DNA of 26,235 bases from CAYSLC01 sp964431545 (lineage in GTDB: Bacteria > Desulfobacterota > Desulfobacteria > Desulfobacterales > JAABSP01), in assembly GCA_964431545.1 (NCBI GenBank), contig CAYSLC010000057.1, forward strand, positions 1 through 26,235. The letters are read 5' to 3'. Of this stretch, positions 1 through 9,625 are shown in pieces (the stretch's first letter is position 1; each line of letters begins with the position of its first letter). Position numbers and translations under genes: made by a program. Below the pieces are notes generated by a model. The model was not told the origin of the DNA. It worked only from the letters and a program-made list of their open reading frames with translations, and ran no database searches.

Positions 1-653
1 TCCCCCCCTTTCTTCCGGTCCCGCGCCCGCTTCAGCGCCGCGCTGTGGACATCCCCGGCGAAGTGGACCGGGCTCTTGCCGTGGATCGGGTCCCACCCCG
101 CCGGATCGGCCACGCAGAAGAACTGGGTCTCCAGCCCCATTCGGACGATCGCCTCCTCTTCGCCCATGCCGATCACCTTCCGGGCCGCCTCCCAGGTGGC
201 GCCGCAGGGGGCGCCGCGCACCACCCGGATGTCGGCCACCCTCCCCTCCTCCACATCGATCTCGAAAGCCGGCGCGCCGAACCGCTCGCCATACCGTCCC
301 AGCCCGACCTGGCTGGACAGGCCGCATCAGGTGGGCGGGGCATGGACCCCCTTCATCCGGATCTTCTTGCCCGAGGCGACCACCGGGATCCGCTCCCGGT
401 GGCACAGCGCGGCGAGTTCATGGGAGAGGTCCGGATGCTTGAGAAAGTCGAGGACCATGTCCGCCTCGATCTTCTCCGGGAGGATCCCCTCGGCGTCGTC
501 GATCACCGGCGGCAGGGCCTCGTCGATGGAGACCACCTCCAGGTCGAAGGCGTCGCCGCCGTGGTCCCGGATCCCCTTGATCTTGGGTTCGCCGCTGCCG
601 TTCTGCTGGAAGACGACGATCTTCTGTCGGTCGGGCTGTTCTTGGGAAGCCAT
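1..653 (-). CDS. dfsP: DUF166-family selenoprotein with in-frame UGA (Sec), cut by the left window edge
   Basis: The frame opens at ATG 653 (residues MASQEQ), preceded by GGAG with a 7-nt gap; the earlier ATG at 668 has no such site. It runs 108 codons, meets TGA at 329-327, and continues open for 108 more codons to the edge. The second half is clearly protein-like: Cys110-Gly-Leu directly after the TGA, a GAPCGATW motif with Cys150, and FFCVADP with Cys180. These match my memory of DUF166, a family of unknown reaction best known from methanogens. A SECIS-like hairpin follows the TGA, so I read codon 109 as selenocysteine rather than a stop. From memory, public annotation has a 'DUF166 family (seleno)protein DfsP'; I could not check this. 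The likely redox pair is Sec109-Cys110. The gene lies 89 nt after the stop of the giant exported protein gene. The alternative is a 108-residue truncated pseudogene, which the intact downstream frame argues against. Confidence 0.8.
294..320 (-). promoter_or_regulatory. SECIS-like hairpin immediately downstream of the in-frame UGA
   Basis: Counting U of the UGA as 1 (position 329), bases 12-19 (GUCCAGCC) pair with bases 26-34 (GGCUGGGAC) with one bulged G, and C10-U11 extend the stem to G35-G36. The 6-nt apical loop is AGGUCG, with the GU at 22-23. The E. coli fdhF element has an almost identical loop (AGGUCU) with its critical GU at 23-24, and both begin UGA-NNC-GGC-C. This spacing and loop are what the bacterial elongation factor SelB recognises. 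The hairpin is visible in the sequence; its function is inferred by comparison. Confidence 0.72.
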
Positions 654-742
654 ATACCATCTCCGCATCTGGAAATTTCCGCCGGCGGAGGATCCCCTCC
701 CCTCCCCCGGCGGGTTCGATTTTCATCCCTCGGGCCGCCGGA

Positions 743-3700
743 TCATCCCTTTGGGGGATCGGCCTCCCGGATCACGGCCCCGTGCTCCGGGCTCAGGACC
801 AGAAGGGCGAACCGCTCCACCCGGTCCAGCTCGTCCGTGCTCAGGGAGACGAAGTCGAACCGCCCCCGCAGGTCGGTGTACCCGTCCTTGAAGAAGAGCA
901 CCCCGCCCCCCTTCATCCGGGCGTAGACCTTGACGTAGACCATGGGCAGGGGTTTCCGGGTCTCCCGATGGACCACGCCGATGTGGCCGTAGGTCTCGAT
1001 CACCTGGACGTCCAGGGAGTTGGCGTAGTAGGCCCGGGACCGCTTCTTGCCCGCCCCCAGGATCTCGATCATCAGGTTGCTGTTGTGGAACCGCTCCGGC
1101 ACCGCCACCTCATGGACCGCCCCCTCCCCATCCAGGTCCACCGAAACCGAGAGGTTGGGCCGGATATAGGCGAAGTGGTCCGCGGCCTGGTCCACAAAGG
1201 GGTTCTTGGAGAAGAGCAATTCGATGTCCATGGGGTAGTAGTTGATCCGGACCCGGTCCATGTTCCGGTACCGGATGGTGATCCGCCGTTCGGCGACGGA
1301 GAAGTCGAAGCTCGGCTCGGTGGCCGCCAGACGGGCCTGGACCTGGTCCCGGTCCTCTTGGTCGGCAACGCCGGGGGCCTCCCCCTTGAGTTCCGCGAGC
1401 TGGTCGGCGGCCGCCTCGAAGAACTTGCGCCACCTCGGAACGGGATAGTCGCGGTATCGGGCGGCCGTCGCCTCGGCCCGGTCGAGGTTCCGGGTGTGGA
1501 AGTCGAGGTAGGTCTGGAGGTAGTCGTACTGGATTTCCATCTCCAACCCCTCGGGGTCGATCCGCCCGAAGAAGTCGAGGGCCTCGGCCACCCGGTCCTG
1601 GAGGAGCAGGTAGTAGGTCACCGCCGCCAGGTTCTCCGATGTCGGATCGGGCCGGTAGCTCAGATACTCCATGAACCGGTGGTACTGCCGGTGGAACCGG
1701 TCGTTGAGGATCTTGTTCCCCTCCCCCAGGGGGTGGATCCGGGCGTTGACCAGGGGCCGGTACTCCAGGTGCTGGTAGTCCTTCCGCGCCACCGGGTCGA
1801 GGGTCAGCAGGGGGGTCTCGATGTACAGGCCGCACTGGTCGGCGAAGGGGGAGTGTTTGAGGTACTCGCCGGCGGCCCCGGGCTCGTTGTGAAGGATCCC
1901 GTAGGACCAGAGGGTCTGGTCGTAGACGCGCCTGGACCAGAGGAGGTCGAGGACCTTCTCGAAGAACGCCCTGTCCCGCATCCGGAAGGCGATCTTGGAC
2001 AGATCGATCCGGTTGAGGTTGTGGGTCGACAGAAAGTCGAGGACCGCCTCCGGGGTCCCGTTCTGGGAGACCCACGCCCACGACCCGGTCTCCTCCCGGC
2101 TGAGCCGGGCCACGGCCGTGAGAACCGTGGGATCCGCCCCGGCCACGAAATCCTCGTTTTTGGCCACCTGGACGGGGTAATGGCGGTATCTCCCCGTCCG
2201 GGGGAAGTAGAAATGGTATTCGTGGGTCCGGGTGGCGTACGGCTCCAGGAGGATGGGGAGCCCCCGGCTCCGGAACCCCTTCCCGAGGGGCAGGGCCCCC
2301 TCGGGGATCTGGAGGAGGAGCCGCAGCCGCCGGCGGGCCGAGGTGGGGTTGCCGATCACCACCTGGCACCCGTAGGCGGTGCCCCGGAGGAACTCGTCGG
2401 TGACGAACTTGTCGAACCGCTCGCTGCCCTCGTAGCGGTACCGGTCGTCGGGCCGGAAGTAGTTCTGGCTCACCAGGATCGGGGAGGGCGCCTTTGCCGG
2501 CGCCGCCCTTCGGATCTCCTTGTGGAAGACGACCATGGGGCTCTTCGCGTCGATGGAGAAGGCCCGCCCATCGGTCCGGGAGGCGTGCTCCCCTTCCGCA
2601 AAGGGGAGGTCGAGCACCGACAGGGCCAGCATCATCTCGGCGAAGTTGCCGGCGGCGTGGATGAAATGGCTGGAGAAGAAGGGCCGCTCCGGATCACTGG
2701 CGGCGTAGTCGTTCCAGAAGGCGTTGACGGTGATCAGGTCCGCGTTCTGGTCCTCGATGGGCAGGTGGTAATAGTTGTTCTCGGCCCACTCCTTGGTCTT
2801 GTCGAGCTTCCGGAAGAAGGGCCGGGCCGCCTCCCGCTGCTCCTTGCGTTCCGGCCGGAACTGTCTTTTGGCCCGGGCCATCTTCGGCTGGGCCGCGGAC
2901 GGGGCCGGCGGCGCGGGGGCCGCCTCGGCCGCTTCGAAATCCATGGCCTTGGACCGGGGCATGGCGGCCCTCGTCATCTCGCCCGGCTCTTCGTCCAGAT
3001 CGAGTTCGATCCCCTCGGCTTCGGGTTCCCTCCGCAGGTCCGAAGCGATCTCCTCCAGGGCCCGGCCCTTGGCGTCGTCGAACCCGAAGAGGTCCCCCTC
3101 CATGGCCCGCCCCTTGACCGCCGTGTCGAAGAGCCGGTTGAAGGTCTCGGGATCGGGCGGGAGCAGGTCGTACCGGTCGTTGACGTACCGGCGGGCCGTC
3201 TCCGGATCGCCGGGACCCCGGCGGCCCAGAAGGATCTTCTCCACGATGTTGAGGCGGTTGTAGGCCCAGGGCGCAAGGTATCCGGAGAGGTCCCCGCCGA
3301 GGAGCCACTGGTCGAGGAAGGTCTTGTCCTTCTTGTCGGCGAGATAGGGCCGGACCACGGCGTCGAAGAAGGGGCGGTCCTTGTGGAAGAGGAAGAAATG
3401 GAGTTCGTGGCAGGCGAACTCCGCGTACTTCTCCCCCTTTTCGGCGGAGTCCATCCCGGGCCATCCGAGGATGAACCCGAACCGTTCCAGGGTCTCGTCT
3501 CCGCTCAGGGTCAGCAGGAGCCGGTAGACCTTGCCCAGGGTGTCGTAGACCTCGAAGTCGGCGGCGGTCATGTCGCCGATCCGGAAGGTGTCGCCGGGCC
3601 GGATCACCGAGATCTTCTTCTGCTCGGTGAAGTGCTCGCCGGCATCGAGGGCGCCCGGAAGCCGGAGATCCCGGCGTTCCACGGTCCCCGGCGCCAGGGA

Positions 3701-6700
3701 AAGCTTATGGTGGGCGATGTTCAAGGGATCCACCGCCACCAGATGGACCTGGGGGCGGCCCGCCAGAAGCTCCCGGTCGATGGTCACCCGGCCGTCGTCG
3801 TCCGGCTTGAGGTTGAGCAGGACCGGGGAGGTGCCGGCCAAAAAGTCGAGGCTGCTGAAATCGGTCGCCGGCGCGACGGGCTCCCCGGGGGCCCGGCCGG
3901 CATCCTGACGGATGTCCCCGGCGAGATCCTTGCTGTCATAGGCCGTCCCGCCGGCGGCCCGGTCCACGGCGGTCTCGGTCTTCCGGACCACCCAGGGGTT
4001 GAGGAGGAGTTCCGGCCGGCGGAGCATGACCCCGGGGAACTTCTCGGCGTACTTCCGGTCGAGGATGTACCGGTGCTCGTCGCCGATGTCCCGTCCGGCC
4101 ACGTACTGGGACTCCGGACGGGCCGGCCGGAACCGGTAGGGCTCCGGCGGGGGCGGCGGATCGAGGTGGGTGTAGGGGTCGAAGGGGGGCAGAAACCGCG
4201 TGGCAAAGACGTGGAGCCGGGCGAATTCCGTGGCGTTGCCCAGGGTCACCGTTACGGCGGACCCCGACACGTCCGCCTTGCTGATCTGGAGCGGGGTCTC
4301 GTTGACGGTCTCCAGGACCCGGGTTTCGGAGAGGACGAACCCGTCCTTCCGCTCCCCTTGGGTGAGCCGGATGTCGATCCCCCATTCCGGATTCCGGAGG
4401 AAAAGGAGGTAGTCTCCGGCCGGAAGGGCGTCGATCTCGATGTAGCCGTCCTCCAGGGAGGCGGCGTCGGTGTGGTCCCGGACGAAGACATCCCCCCGTT
4501 TCTCCAAAAGCGTGTATCCGGCGCCGAACCCGCCGGCCGGGTAGGGGATCCGGACCCTCTTCCCGGCCTCGCCGTGGCGGTTGGCGGGCAGCCGGTTCCG
4601 GTCCGGGAGCAACGGCCAGGTGTGGGCGGCCCCCTCGGGTCCCTCGGCCCGGACCTCCTCGATGCCCGGCAGGGGGCCGAGGCGGATCCGTCCCGCCCCG
4701 TCGGTCTGGAGGACCACCGCCGCCGGCTCCCGGAAGTACCGGTGCTTGAAAGAGAGGCGGACCGGCCGGTCCGGCTTCGGCTCCCCGTTCTTGCCGAGGA
4801 CCTCCAGGATGTAGTCGCCCCCCTGGTGGCTCAGAAAGAGGTCCTGGACCTTGAGGGTGGCGTCGATGGCGTTGACCCCGAAGGTGTCCCCGTCCTCCAG
4901 GTCGACCTTCTCGTTCCGGCTGATGTTCCGGACCTTGGCCCGGAGGGAGAACCGGACCGTGGCCAGGTCCTCGGGCACGGTGAATTCATGGGTCGACTCC
5001 CGGTCCTCGAAGATCGCAAAATCGGGGACCTCCAGGGTGGTGGAGACCCCGTGGATGTCCACGGACTCGATGGCCAGCCGGACCTCCTCCAAAAGGCTCG
5101 TGCTCACCGGATGGCCGTTGACGGTCAGTTCGGGCCGGACCGCCACCGTGGCCGAAAGCCGCGACAGGAGCGATTCCCGGTCGACGTAGAACCCGGCGTC
5201 GAGCCGGTAGGTCTCGGCCTGGTGGTCGAATTCGGCCAGGGAGCAGAGATTCCCCTCCCGAAGGACCACCTTGCGGGGCCCGGGCCGCGTGGAAAAGGGC
5301 ACGATGATCCGACCGGTCTCGTCGGCGGCGAACGCCCGCCCCGACATCCAGAGGGTGGCGCCGGGCCGGTGGCGGTTGGTTTCGTCGTAGATGGTGAACT
5401 CGTGGCCGGCGGGGCCGATCTTCTCGGTGAAGAAGAGCTTGCCCTTCCGGATCACCGCGCGGCTCGACCGGCCGTTTCCGATGAACTCCACCACGTAGAC
5501 GCCGGGCCGGTCGATCCCGGGGAAGGAGAAGGTCCGGCGGACCCGGCGGAAGGCGGGCAGGTCGTACCGGACCACCTCCTCGCGGGAGGCCACCAGGCCG
5601 TCGAGATCGACGGCGGTGTCGATCTCCGCCAGCTTGGCCGTGTAGTAGTTGAAGGTGTTGAGTTCGAAGATCTTGACGATGAGGGTCTCCACGTTCTTCA
5701 CGAAAAGGTCCAGGGAGACCGCCTCCCCACGGTCGAAGAAGCGCCGGTTTTCCGGCGGGAAGTCGAGGTCGACCCGCTCCTTGAGCCGCTGGTACCGGCC
5801 CGGATCGAGAAGGGAGTACCACTGCTCCATGTCGCCGAGGCCGTGGAGGATCTTGGTCTCCACGAAGAGATCCTGGAGGTAGGCGTCCCGGATAAATTTC
5901 TTGAAGGGCGCAAAGCTCTTTGCCTCCACGAAGAAGTGGGAGAGGTAGTCTCGGACCAGGGCCTCGTCCGACCCCACGGCCGGAAGACGGGTGGCGGCCC
6001 GGAAATCGGCGCCCAGGTTGGCCCGGGCGTGCCGGAACTCCCGCCGCCGGAGGTAGTCGGGATCCACGTAGGGGGCGTTTCGGGGCAGGGCGATGTAGGT
6101 CATGAACCGGTCCCGGGCCGCTTCGAAGGTTCCCCGGCGCCGGTGCCAATCGAGGATCGCGTGGAGCACGTGGGCCTTGAGGGAGTTGTGGGCGGGGGGA
6201 AGGTCCCCCACATAGCCCCAGAGACGCTCCAGGTAGGCCTTCTCCGCCTCGGGGTCGTACCGGAGGTCCACGTCCTCCCCCGGGGCCAGCTTGGCCAGAT
6301 AGGCGTTGATGAAGGCGGAGTTCTCTTTGAGTTCCGGGGCCATCCGCAGACATTCCTCCATCTGGGGCAGGAGGAGCTGCCGGTGGATGAAATGGGAGCC
6401 GAAGCCGCCGCTGTGTTTGTGGCGGAGGTCGGCCACCACCAGGCCGGCCAGGCCGGGGATGTCCGGCCGAACCAGGCGGCTCAGGAAGTCCCGCCGCCGA
6501 TCCGGATCGAGATCGCCGGGATCCACCGCGTAGAGGCCGGGGTCCTCGATCCCCTGGAGGTTCTTGTATCGGGTAAACGCGCGCTCCATCAGGGTCTTTA
6601 CGCGGATCCGATCGGGATCGAGGGCCGTGGGATGGTCGGGCTTTTCGTCGGCCACCTCCCGCTGGTGGTCGAATTTCAGGTCGAGGGTCTCCCGGATGTG

Positions 6701-7021
6701 CTTGAGGGATCGATCGGGGTGTTTTTCGTATTCCAGGAGGGCCTGGCGGTTTTGGATCTCCCGGACCTTGTCGGTGTACCCCTCCCGCTTGATCCACGCC
6801 TTGAGCAGCTCGCGGACCCGCTTGAAGTCGCCCGTCTGCTGGGCGTGGAGGCACCCGTAGAAGTAGTAGTCGGCGGTGCCGGGGATCAGTTGGCGCAAAG
6901 CCTCGGCCCGGTCCCGGGCCAGGCTGAAATCCTCCACGAATCCGATCTTCTCGGCGCCGGCCATCTGGGAGACGAGGAAGACGGCCCAGACGGCCACGAT
7001 GGTGATGACAAAGAGTTTCAT
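743..7021 (-). CDS. giant exported protein with macroglobulin-like (MG2-type) beta-sandwich regions
   Basis: This is a 2092-residue protein. I chose ATG 7021 (MKLFVITIV) because it has a GGGGA site 7-8 nt upstream and begins a clean signal peptide (hydrophobic residues 3-19, probable cleavage after AGA near residue 23); an in-frame start further upstream would bury that signal. The first third is helical and repeat-like. The middle has beta-rich stretches typical of bacterial alpha-2-macroglobulin-like proteins, such as PGVYVVEFIGNG and SRAVIRKGKLFF. The last ~100 residues (YVKVYARMKGGG, then GYTDLRGRFDF) resemble a carboxypeptidase-regulatory-like fold. A Pro/Ala-rich linker lies about two-thirds along (PAPPAPSAAQP). 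I find no CxEQ thioester motif, so covalent protease trapping is unlikely. It probably acts in the periplasm or at the cell surface; substrate unknown. Similar ~2000-residue proteins occur in other phyla, from memory. It follows comEC but has its own promoter-like sequence. Confidence 0.72.
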   Translation of the reverse strand: MKLFVITIVAVWAVFLVSQMAGAEKIGFVEDFSLARDRAEALRQLIPGTADYYFYGCLHAQQTGDFKRVRELLKAWIKREGYTDKVREIQNRQALLEYEKHPDRSLKHIRETLDLKFDHQREVADEKPDHPTALDPDRIRVKTLMERAFTRYKNLQGIEDPGLYAVDPGDLDPDRRRDFLSRLVRPDIPGLAGLVVADLRHKHSGGFGSHFIHRQLLLPQMEECLRMAPELKENSAFINAYLAKLAPGEDVDLRYDPEAEKAYLERLWGYVGDLPPAHNSLKAHVLHAILDWHRRRGTFEAARDRFMTYIALPRNAPYVDPDYLRRREFRHARANLGADFRAATRLPAVGSDEALVRDYLSHFFVEAKSFAPFKKFIRDAYLQDLFVETKILHGLGDMEQWYSLLDPGRYQRLKERVDLDFPPENRRFFDRGEAVSLDLFVKNVETLIVKIFELNTFNYYTAKLAEIDTAVDLDGLVASREEVVRYDLPAFRRVRRTFSFPGIDRPGVYVVEFIGNGRSSRAVIRKGKLFFTEKIGPAGHEFTIYDETNRHRPGATLWMSGRAFAADETGRIIVPFSTRPGPRKVVLREGNLCSLAEFDHQAETYRLDAGFYVDRESLLSRLSATVAVRPELTVNGHPVSTSLLEEVRLAIESVDIHGVSTTLEVPDFAIFEDRESTHEFTVPEDLATVRFSLRAKVRNISRNEKVDLEDGDTFGVNAIDATLKVQDLFLSHQGGDYILEVLGKNGEPKPDRPVRLSFKHRYFREPAAVVLQTDGAGRIRLGPLPGIEEVRAEGPEGAAHTWPLLPDRNRLPANRHGEAGKRVRIPYPAGGFGAGYTLLEKRGDVFVRDHTDAASLEDGYIEIDALPAGDYLLFLRNPEWGIDIRLTQGERKDGFVLSETRVLETVNETPLQISKADVSGSAVTVTLGNATEFARLHVFATRFLPPFDPYTHLDPPPPPEPYRFRPARPESQYVAGRDIGDEHRYILDRKYAEKFPGVMLRRPELLLNPWVVRKTETAVDRAAGGTAYDSKDLAGDIRQDAGRAPGEPVAPATDFSSLDFLAGTSPVLLNLKPDDDGRVTIDRELLAGRPQVHLVAVDPLNIAHHKLSLAPGTVERRDLRLPGALDAGEHFTEQKKISVIRPGDTFRIGDMTAADFEVYDTLGKVYRLLLTLSGDETLERFGFILGWPGMDSAEKGEKYAEFACHELHFFLFHKDRPFFDAVVRPYLADKKDKTFLDQWLLGGDLSGYLAPWAYNRLNIVEKILLGRRGPGDPETARRYVNDRYDLLPPDPETFNRLFDTAVKGRAMEGDLFGFDDAKGRALEEIASDLRREPEAEGIELDLDEEPGEMTRAAMPRSKAMDFEAAEAAPAPPAPSAAQPKMARAKRQFRPERKEQREAARPFFRKLDKTKEWAENNYYHLPIEDQNADLITVNAFWNDYAASDPERPFFSSHFIHAAGNFAEMMLALSVLDLPFAEGEHASRTDGRAFSIDAKSPMVVFHKEIRRAAPAKAPSPILVSQNYFRPDDRYRYEGSERFDKFVTDEFLRGTAYGCQVVIGNPTSARRRLRLLLQIPEGALPLGKGFRSRGLPILLEPYATRTHEYHFYFPRTGRYRHYPVQVAKNEDFVAGADPTVLTAVARLSREETGSWAWVSQNGTPEAVLDFLSTHNLNRIDLSKIAFRMRDRAFFEKVLDLLWSRRVYDQTLWSYGILHNEPGAAGEYLKHSPFADQCGLYIETPLLTLDPVARKDYQHLEYRPLVNARIHPLGEGNKILNDRFHRQYHRFMEYLSYRPDPTSENLAAVTYYLLLQDRVAEALDFFGRIDPEGLEMEIQYDYLQTYLDFHTRNLDRAEATAARYRDYPVPRWRKFFEAAADQLAELKGEAPGVADQEDRDQVQARLAATEPSFDFSVAERRITIRYRNMDRVRINYYPMDIELLFSKNPFVDQAADHFAYIRPNLSVSVDLDGEGAVHEVAVPERFHNSNLMIEILGAGKKRSRAYYANSLDVQVIETYGHIGVVHRETRKPLPMVYVKVYARMKGGGVLFFKDGYTDLRGRFDFVSLSTDELDRVERFALLVLSPEHGAVIREADPPKG

Positions 7022-7063
7022 GGCGGTTCCCCTTATTCCGGAGGTTCGATCATTCCCTTTCGA

Positions 7064-7091
7064 TTTATATCGGATGGGGGACAAAAAGCAA
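7064..7091 (-). promoter_or_regulatory. candidate sigma-70 promoter for the giant exported protein
   Basis: In the 102-bp gap between comEC and the giant gene the minus strand reads TTGCTT (7091-7086), a 16-nt spacer, then TATAAA (7069-7064). The -10 is a 5/6 match; the -35 matches only the first three bases. The predicted start of transcription is some 35-40 nt before the ATG. The site stands out because this AT-rich patch sits in very GC-rich surroundings. Confidence 0.4.
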
Positions 7092-7123
7092 ACCCGATTT
7101 TCCCGGACGGCGTCCCCGATTCC

Positions 7124-9625
7124 CTACGGCTCCAGGCACCGCTGGACCCGCAGCCGGCGCCCGTCGGTGGTCAGGGTCACCGCGCCGTGGAGATCCGTTC
7201 GGAAAACCCGGCACCCCAGCTTCCGGTAGCGGTCCAGAACCGAGGGGTGCGGGAACCGGAACCGGTTCCGCCAGCCGGCGGAGATGATCACCACCTCCGG
7301 GGAGACCGCTTCGAGCAGGGCCGGGCTGCTGGAGGTCCGGCTGCCGTGGTGGGGGGAGAGGAGCACCGTGCCGCGCAGATCCCCCCGCGCCAGCCGGATC
7401 AGTTCGGCCTCGGCCGGCCGCTGGATGTCGCCGGGAAAGAGAATGGAGGTCTCCCCGAAGGTCGCCTTGACCACCAGGGAGTTGTTGTTCTCGTCATTTC
7501 CCCAGGGCCGGTCGGCGGCGCGGTGGCGGAAATCCACAGGGGGATGGAGGATGTCGAACCGGACCCCGTCGACGGTCCGCGACCGGTCCAGGGCATCGAA
7601 ATCGATCCGTTCGATGGACCGGCGGCCGAGGATCGATTCCAACGCCCGGTAGCCCTCCGTCTCCGCCGGCTCGCCGTTGGTGATGATCCGCTTCACGTGG
7701 AAGTGCTCCGCGATGTAGAGGAGGCCGTTGAGGTGATCGGCGTTGGGATGGGAGAGCCAGAGGGTCTCCACGGTCCGGATCTTCTTGCGCCAGAGGAGCG
7801 GGGCGATGATCCACTTGCCCACGTCGAAGATGGAATTGTCGTAGAAGCCGCCGCCGTCCAGGAGCATGCACCGGCCGCCGGGCAGCTCCAGCAGGGCGCC
7901 GCTCCCCTGCCCCACGTCGATCACCGTGACCCGGAAGTCCTCCCGGAGAAACCGCTGGTGGACCCAATAGAAGATGTCCCCGGCCAGGGCGAGCCCCCCC
8001 AGCGCCACCACGGCCAGGGCGGTCCGGCGGGAAACCGCCCCGGGGGCCCCGGGCCTTTTCGCGGCATGGATCAGCCCCAGCAGCCCCAGGCCGATGGCGT
8101 AGTAGATCAGGATCTCCGGCACGGAGGGCGTGACGGTCCGGACGGCGGCCAGGGGGATCTCGGAGAGGCGCTCCATCAGCCAGAGGGCGGGGCGGAGGAT
8201 CCACCCGTCCAGGCGGAACAGGGATTCCGAGAGCCAGGGGACCAGCGGGTTGGTGAAAGCGGCGAAAAGCCCCAGGGGAACCACCAAAAACCCGATGGCC
8301 GGAACGAAGATGAAGTTGGCCAACAGGCCGATGAGGGAGACCCGGTTGAAGGAATGGGCCACCAGCGGCAGGGTGCCGAGGATGGCCAGGAGCGAGACCA
8401 CCCCAAAGGCGGTGATCCGCTCCCCCATCCCCTTCGGGGGGTGCTCCGCGAACGGGTCCCGGGGATACAGGGCCGACAGGCCCAGAAGGATGGCGGCCAC
8501 CGCCGCGAAGGAGAGCTGGAAGGAGATGGAGAAGAGCGCGGGCGGATGGAGGGCGAGGATGGTCAGCGCGGCCAGTCCCAGGGTATTGACCGGCTCCGTC
8601 TCCCGTTTGACGAGGCAGGCGAGGAGAAAGGCCCCCACCATCAGAACGGCCCGCTGGGTGGAGGGGGACCACCCGGAGACCGCGCCGTATCCCAGGGCGG
8701 GCAGGAAGGCGAGCAGGGCCGCCCCCGGCCGGGTCCAGGCCCGCCAGAGCAAGGGCTCCCAGAGGGAGAGGAGCAGGCGGAACAGGAGAAAGGCGATGCC
8801 GGCGACGGTGCCGATGTGGAGGCCGGAGATGGCCAGAAGATGGCCGACGCCGACCCGGTTGAAGTCCTCCCGAAGCGCCGGCGGGATCCCGTCCCGGTCC
8901 CCGATGACCAGCGCCAGGAGCACCGCCGTGGCCGCCCCGTCGGCCGCCTTTTCCACGGCCGCCCGGATCCGGCCCCGGTACCGGTCCACGACCCCGGGCC
9001 CCGGCGCCGCCCGACCAAGGGAAAGGACCGAAAGGGAGTCCTTTCTGGCCCAGGTGGTGGCCCGGATCCCCTGGAAGGCCATGTACCGCCGGTAGTCGAA
9101 GCCGCCGGGATTGTGGAAGTTCCGGGGACGCCGGATCTTCCCCTCGAAGGTGATCCGGTCTCCGGGGCGAAGGTCCACGGCGGGTTCGGGCAGGGTCACC
9201 CGGAGCTTGCCCGAGGCGGAACGGGAACCCGCTCCGTCCTCCACCCGCCGGACGGCCAGGACGAACCGGCGGCGGCCCTCCAGCCGGACCGGTTCCGTGA
9301 GCACCTGTCCGAAGATCCGACGGGCGGCGTCGTCGGCGAACCGGGAGATGTGGTCGGCGGGCAGGACCGGCGAGACCCAGGGCTGAATGGCGAGGTATCC
9401 CAGGGCCGTGAGGAGGACGAGGGGAGAGAGGCGGGCGGATCGCCCCCGAAGGGCGGCATAACAGAGGACCAGGAGGCTCGAAACGGCGGCGAGATGACCG
9501 GCGGCGGCGTAACCGGCCAGGGATTCCCCCAGCAGGATTCCAGCCATGAACGTGCCCAGCAGGGGGAGGACCGGCCGGGCCCAGGCCGGGGATCCCCGCC
9601 GCCCGCTACCCGGCGACCCCCTCAC
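7124..9625 (-). CDS. comEC: ComEC/Rec2-family DNA internalisation channel with metallo-beta-lactamase domain
   Basis: This 833-residue protein has the full ComEC layout. Hydrophobic N-terminal helices (from about residue 18) lead to a soluble OB-like segment (VRLEGRRRFVLAVRRVE, GDRITFEGKIRRPRNF). Next is the membrane competence domain with the characteristic HLLAISGLHIGTVAG stretch and many helices. A C-terminal metallo-beta-lactamase-like domain follows, with DVGQGSGALLELPGG from about residue 570 and the metal-binding motif SHPNADHLNG near 628-633. The family forms the inner-membrane pore for incoming single-stranded DNA in natural transformation, and the C-terminal domain is thought to be a nuclease. 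The start is GTG at 9625, which overlaps the murA stop in a GTGA arrangement, implying coupled translation; an ATG 26 codons inside would cut into the first helix. Competence is not demonstrated for this organism, and no other com genes are in view. Confidence 0.93.
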   Translation of the reverse strand: MRGSPGSGRRGSPAWARPVLPLLGTFMAGILLGESLAGYAAAGHLAAVSSLLVLCYAALRGRSARLSPLVLLTALGYLAIQPWVSPVLPADHISRFADDAARRIFGQVLTEPVRLEGRRRFVLAVRRVEDGAGSRSASGKLRVTLPEPAVDLRPGDRITFEGKIRRPRNFHNPGGFDYRRYMAFQGIRATTWARKDSLSVLSLGRAAPGPGVVDRYRGRIRAAVEKAADGAATAVLLALVIGDRDGIPPALREDFNRVGVGHLLAISGLHIGTVAGIAFLLFRLLLSLWEPLLWRAWTRPGAALLAFLPALGYGAVSGWSPSTQRAVLMVGAFLLACLVKRETEPVNTLGLAALTILALHPPALFSISFQLSFAAVAAILLGLSALYPRDPFAEHPPKGMGERITAFGVVSLLAILGTLPLVAHSFNRVSLIGLLANFIFVPAIGFLVVPLGLFAAFTNPLVPWLSESLFRLDGWILRPALWLMERLSEIPLAAVRTVTPSVPEILIYYAIGLGLLGLIHAAKRPGAPGAVSRRTALAVVALGGLALAGDIFYWVHQRFLREDFRVTVIDVGQGSGALLELPGGRCMLLDGGGFYDNSIFDVGKWIIAPLLWRKKIRTVETLWLSHPNADHLNGLLYIAEHFHVKRIITNGEPAETEGYRALESILGRRSIERIDFDALDRSRTVDGVRFDILHPPVDFRHRAADRPWGNDENNNSLVVKATFGETSILFPGDIQRPAEAELIRLARGDLRGTVLLSPHHGSRTSSSPALLEAVSPEVVIISAGWRNRFRFPHPSVLDRYRKLGCRVFRTDLHGAVTLTTDGRRLRVQRCLEP

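Noticed and set aside
327..668. The DUF166 gene as a 113-residue protein ending at TGA, or as a nonsense-mutated pseudogene
   Set aside because: The frame beyond TGA is open for 108 codons with family-like motifs, and a SECIS-like hairpin with a well-placed loop follows; ATG 668 also lacks the ribosome-binding site that ATG 653 has.
669..742. A possible terminator between the giant gene and the DUF166 gene
   Set aside because: On the minus strand CCGCCGG and CCGGCGG can pair across a 21-nt loop, but only AAATTT follows and there is no T run; the G-rich loop has three G runs, one short of a simple quadruplex. Not strong enough to call.
7086..7123. A rho-independent terminator after comEC
   Set aside because: Only a 4-bp GGAC/GTCC stem with a 3-nt loop is visible on the minus strand, too weak to support termination.
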